Of a DNA stretch of 64,000 bases, positions 62,679-64,000 are shown in pieces (the first letter of the stretch is position 1; every line of letters begins with the position of its first letter). The position numbers were made by a program, and so were the translations under genes. A model generated the notes under the pieces. It saw nothing but the letters and a program-made list of their open reading frames with translations. It ran no database searches and was not told where the DNA came from. The stretch is from JBELHO01 sp042091375 (GTDB lineage: Bacteria; Pseudomonadota; Gammaproteobacteria; Enterobacterales; Alteromonadaceae): assembly GCA_042091375.1 (NCBI GenBank), contig JBELHO010000008.1, positions 1 to 64,000 of the forward strand. Reading direction: 5' to 3'.

Positions 62679-63902
62679 TTATCCACCGAAATCATCAAGC
62701 ATAATGTTTTCGTCTTCTACACCCAACTCTTGCAACATATGGACAACAGCGGCATTCATCATAGGTGGACCACACATGTAATATTCACAATCTTCAGGCG
62801 CTTCGTGATCCTTCAAATATTGCTCGTGTAACACATTGTGAATGAAGCCCGTTAAACCGTCCCAGTTATCTTCAGGTTGTGGATCAGACAAGGCAACATG
62901 CCACTCAAAATTATCATTGTCGGCAGCTAGACCGTTGTAGTCATCTTCATAAAACATTTCACGCAATGAGCGCGCACCATACCAGAACGACATCTTGCGT
63001 TTAGATTTAAGGCGCTTCAATTGGTCGAATATATGCGAGCGCATTGGGGCCATACCGGCACCACCGCCAATGAAGACCATTTCTGCATCGGTATCTTTGG
63101 CAAAGAATTCACCAAAAGGTCCAGAAATAGTAACTTTGTCGCCGGGCTTTAAGCTAAATATATACGATGACATTTTACCCGCAGGTAAGTGCAATTTACC
63201 TGGAGGAGGTGTCGCGATGCGCACATTAAGCATAATTATCCCCTCTTCTTCGGGATAATTAGCCATAGAATAAGCGCGCAAAGTATCAGTCTCAACTTTT
63301 GATTCAACATCAAAAAAGCCAAAATGCTGCCAATCGCCTTTGTATTTATCATCAATATCAAAGTCACTGTATTTTACATGGTGAGCTGGGGCTTCAATTT
63401 GAATATAACCACCGGCGCGAAACGGCACTGATTCGCCATTGGGAATTTTCAATTTCAACTCTTTGATAAAGGTCGCTTGGTTATCGTTAGAAATAACCTC
63501 ACATTCCCATTGCTGAACACCAAAAATCTCGTCTTCTAATTCAATATCCATGTCTTGCTTGACGGCAACTTGACATGATAGACGACAGCCTTCTTTGGCT
63601 TCGCGTTTATTAATGTGACCTTGCTCAGTGGGTAAAATATCACCGCCACCCGAATGAACGTGGACTTTACACTGGCCACAAGTACCGCCACCGCCACATG
63701 CTGAAGGTACAAAAATACCTTGATCTGCAAGTAACCCCAATAACTTACCACCCGCTGCTGCAACAACGGCTTTTTCTGGGTCACCATTTATACTTATCGT
63801 TACGTCACCTGAAGACACTAGCTTAGACTTAGCGAATAAAATCACTAATACCAATGCCAGTACAATCGCGGTAAACATCGATACGCCGAGAATAATTTCC
63901 AT
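62679..63902 (-). CDS. nqrF: Na+-translocating NADH:quinone reductase subunit F
   Basis: Electron-input subunit of Na+-NQR. 407 residues: an N-terminal membrane helix (SMFTAIVLALVLVILFAKSK), a ferredoxin domain with 2Fe-2S cysteines (SACGGGGTCGQC plus a later cysteine in GCRLSC), FAD binding (RAYSMANYP) and NADH binding (FIGGGAGMAPMRSHI), ending MLDDFGG. It follows nqrE; the rest of nqrA-D lies outside the window. Confidence 0.97.
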   Translation of the reverse strand: MEIILGVSMFTAIVLALVLVILFAKSKLVSSGDVTISINGDPEKAVVAAAGGKLLGLLADQGIFVPSACGGGGTCGQCKVHVHSGGGDILPTEQGHINKREAKEGCRLSCQVAVKQDMDIELEDEIFGVQQWECEVISNDNQATFIKELKLKIPNGESVPFRAGGYIQIEAPAHHVKYSDFDIDDKYKGDWQHFGFFDVESKVETDTLRAYSMANYPEEEGIIMLNVRIATPPPGKLHLPAGKMSSYIFSLKPGDKVTISGPFGEFFAKDTDAEMVFIGGGAGMAPMRSHIFDQLKRLKSKRKMSFWYGARSLREMFYEDDYNGLAADNDNFEWHVALSDPQPEDNWDGLTGFIHNVLHEQYLKDHEAPEDCEYYMCGPPMMNAAVVHMLQELGVEDENIMLDDFGG

Positions 63903-63926
63903 CGACTTTTCCTTAAAATTATCTAG

Positions 63927-63951
63927 GGTCTTGCGCTAACCGCGCAAGACC
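63927..63951. other. hairpin in the nqrE-nqrF spacer
   Basis: GGTCTTGCGC pairs with GCGCAAGACC around TAACC, a perfect 10-bp stem without a T-run, 25 bp upstream of nqrF. It may be an intercistronic processing or stability element (inference). Confidence 0.6.
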
Positions 63952-63960
63952 GATATTTGC

Positions 63961-64000
63961 CTACAGGGAGATACCACCGAAAGAAAGAAAGCCAAATGCC
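63961..64000 (-). CDS. nqrE: NqrE C-terminus (partial)
   Basis: The last 12 codons on the minus strand read AFGFLSFGGISL before the stop TAG, matching the end of NqrE. The rest of the gene continues beyond the window. Order and spacing to nqrF fit the nqrABCDEF operon. Confidence 0.85.
   Translation of the reverse strand, partial: AFGFLSFGGISL

Overview
The window is 64 kb of an AT-rich marine gammaproteobacterial chromosome. The most likely order is Alteromonadales, and a Colwelliaceae- or Shewanella-like genus fits best. This placement is inferred from gene order (purF-cvpA-dedD-folC-accD-truA-fimV-asd-pdxB; fabB divergent from a fused mnmC; grpE divergent from nadK-recN; nqrF-apbE-nqrM-dinB), Na+-NQR, a PEP-CTERM protein and a large TonB receptor. 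It is a scaffolded draft with ten runs of exactly 100 N. Four of these runs have flanks that overlap each other exactly (42, 55, 46 and 55 bp). Removing the N and one copy of the overlap restores single reading frames in fimV and epmC, so those gaps are probably not missing sequence.

Layout: 0-2.1 kb holds a small hypothetical gene, a Yip1 membrane protein and an XRE/2TM regulator. 2.3-15.7 kb is a minus-strand housekeeping block (purF to pdxB) with the polar-hub protein FimV. 15.9-21.5 kb holds fabB, mnmC, yfcL, an NAD-kinase-like gene and epmC. 21.8-32.7 kb holds an Lrp regulator, the dnaK-dnaJ and grpE heat-shock genes, nadK, recN, bamE, rnfH, ratA, smpB and the tmRNA gene ssrA. 32.7-36.4 kb is an accessory segment directly behind ssrA. 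It has a PEP-CTERM gene, two tandem Sel1-repeat genes with TTG starts, and three direct copies of the ssrA 3' end plus terminator. 36.5-40 kb holds a lambda-P-like/DnaT-like replication pair, DUF3010, a small unknown gene and a GNAT enzyme. 40.3-46.5 kb holds an M20 dipeptidase and a sugar-acid catabolic cluster (SDR, lactonase-like amidohydrolase, AsnC regulator, enolase-superfamily dehydratase, class II aldolase). 46.7-51.7 kb holds a ThrE exporter, TetR, PilZ-like protein, chemoreceptor, DUF2897 and PpiC. 51.7-53.2 kb is a repeat array and gap-rich spacer. 53.2-59.4 kb holds a TonB receptor, an S9 peptidase and an MBL hydrolase. 59.9-64 kb holds dinB, nqrM, apbE, nqrF and the 3' end of nqrE.

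The most unusual theme is repeated copying of gene 3' ends just downstream of the intact gene. Decayed tail copies follow purF, recN and ssrA, and shorter stop-codon stutters follow recN and the DUF2897 gene, with a weaker one after bamE. The copies put extra sequence between the gene and its terminator (purF) or flank accessory genes (ssrA). Many other spacers carry degenerate short tandem repeats, and the in-gene versions are the 66-bp and 18-bp repeats of fimV and the QQPK tail of epmC.
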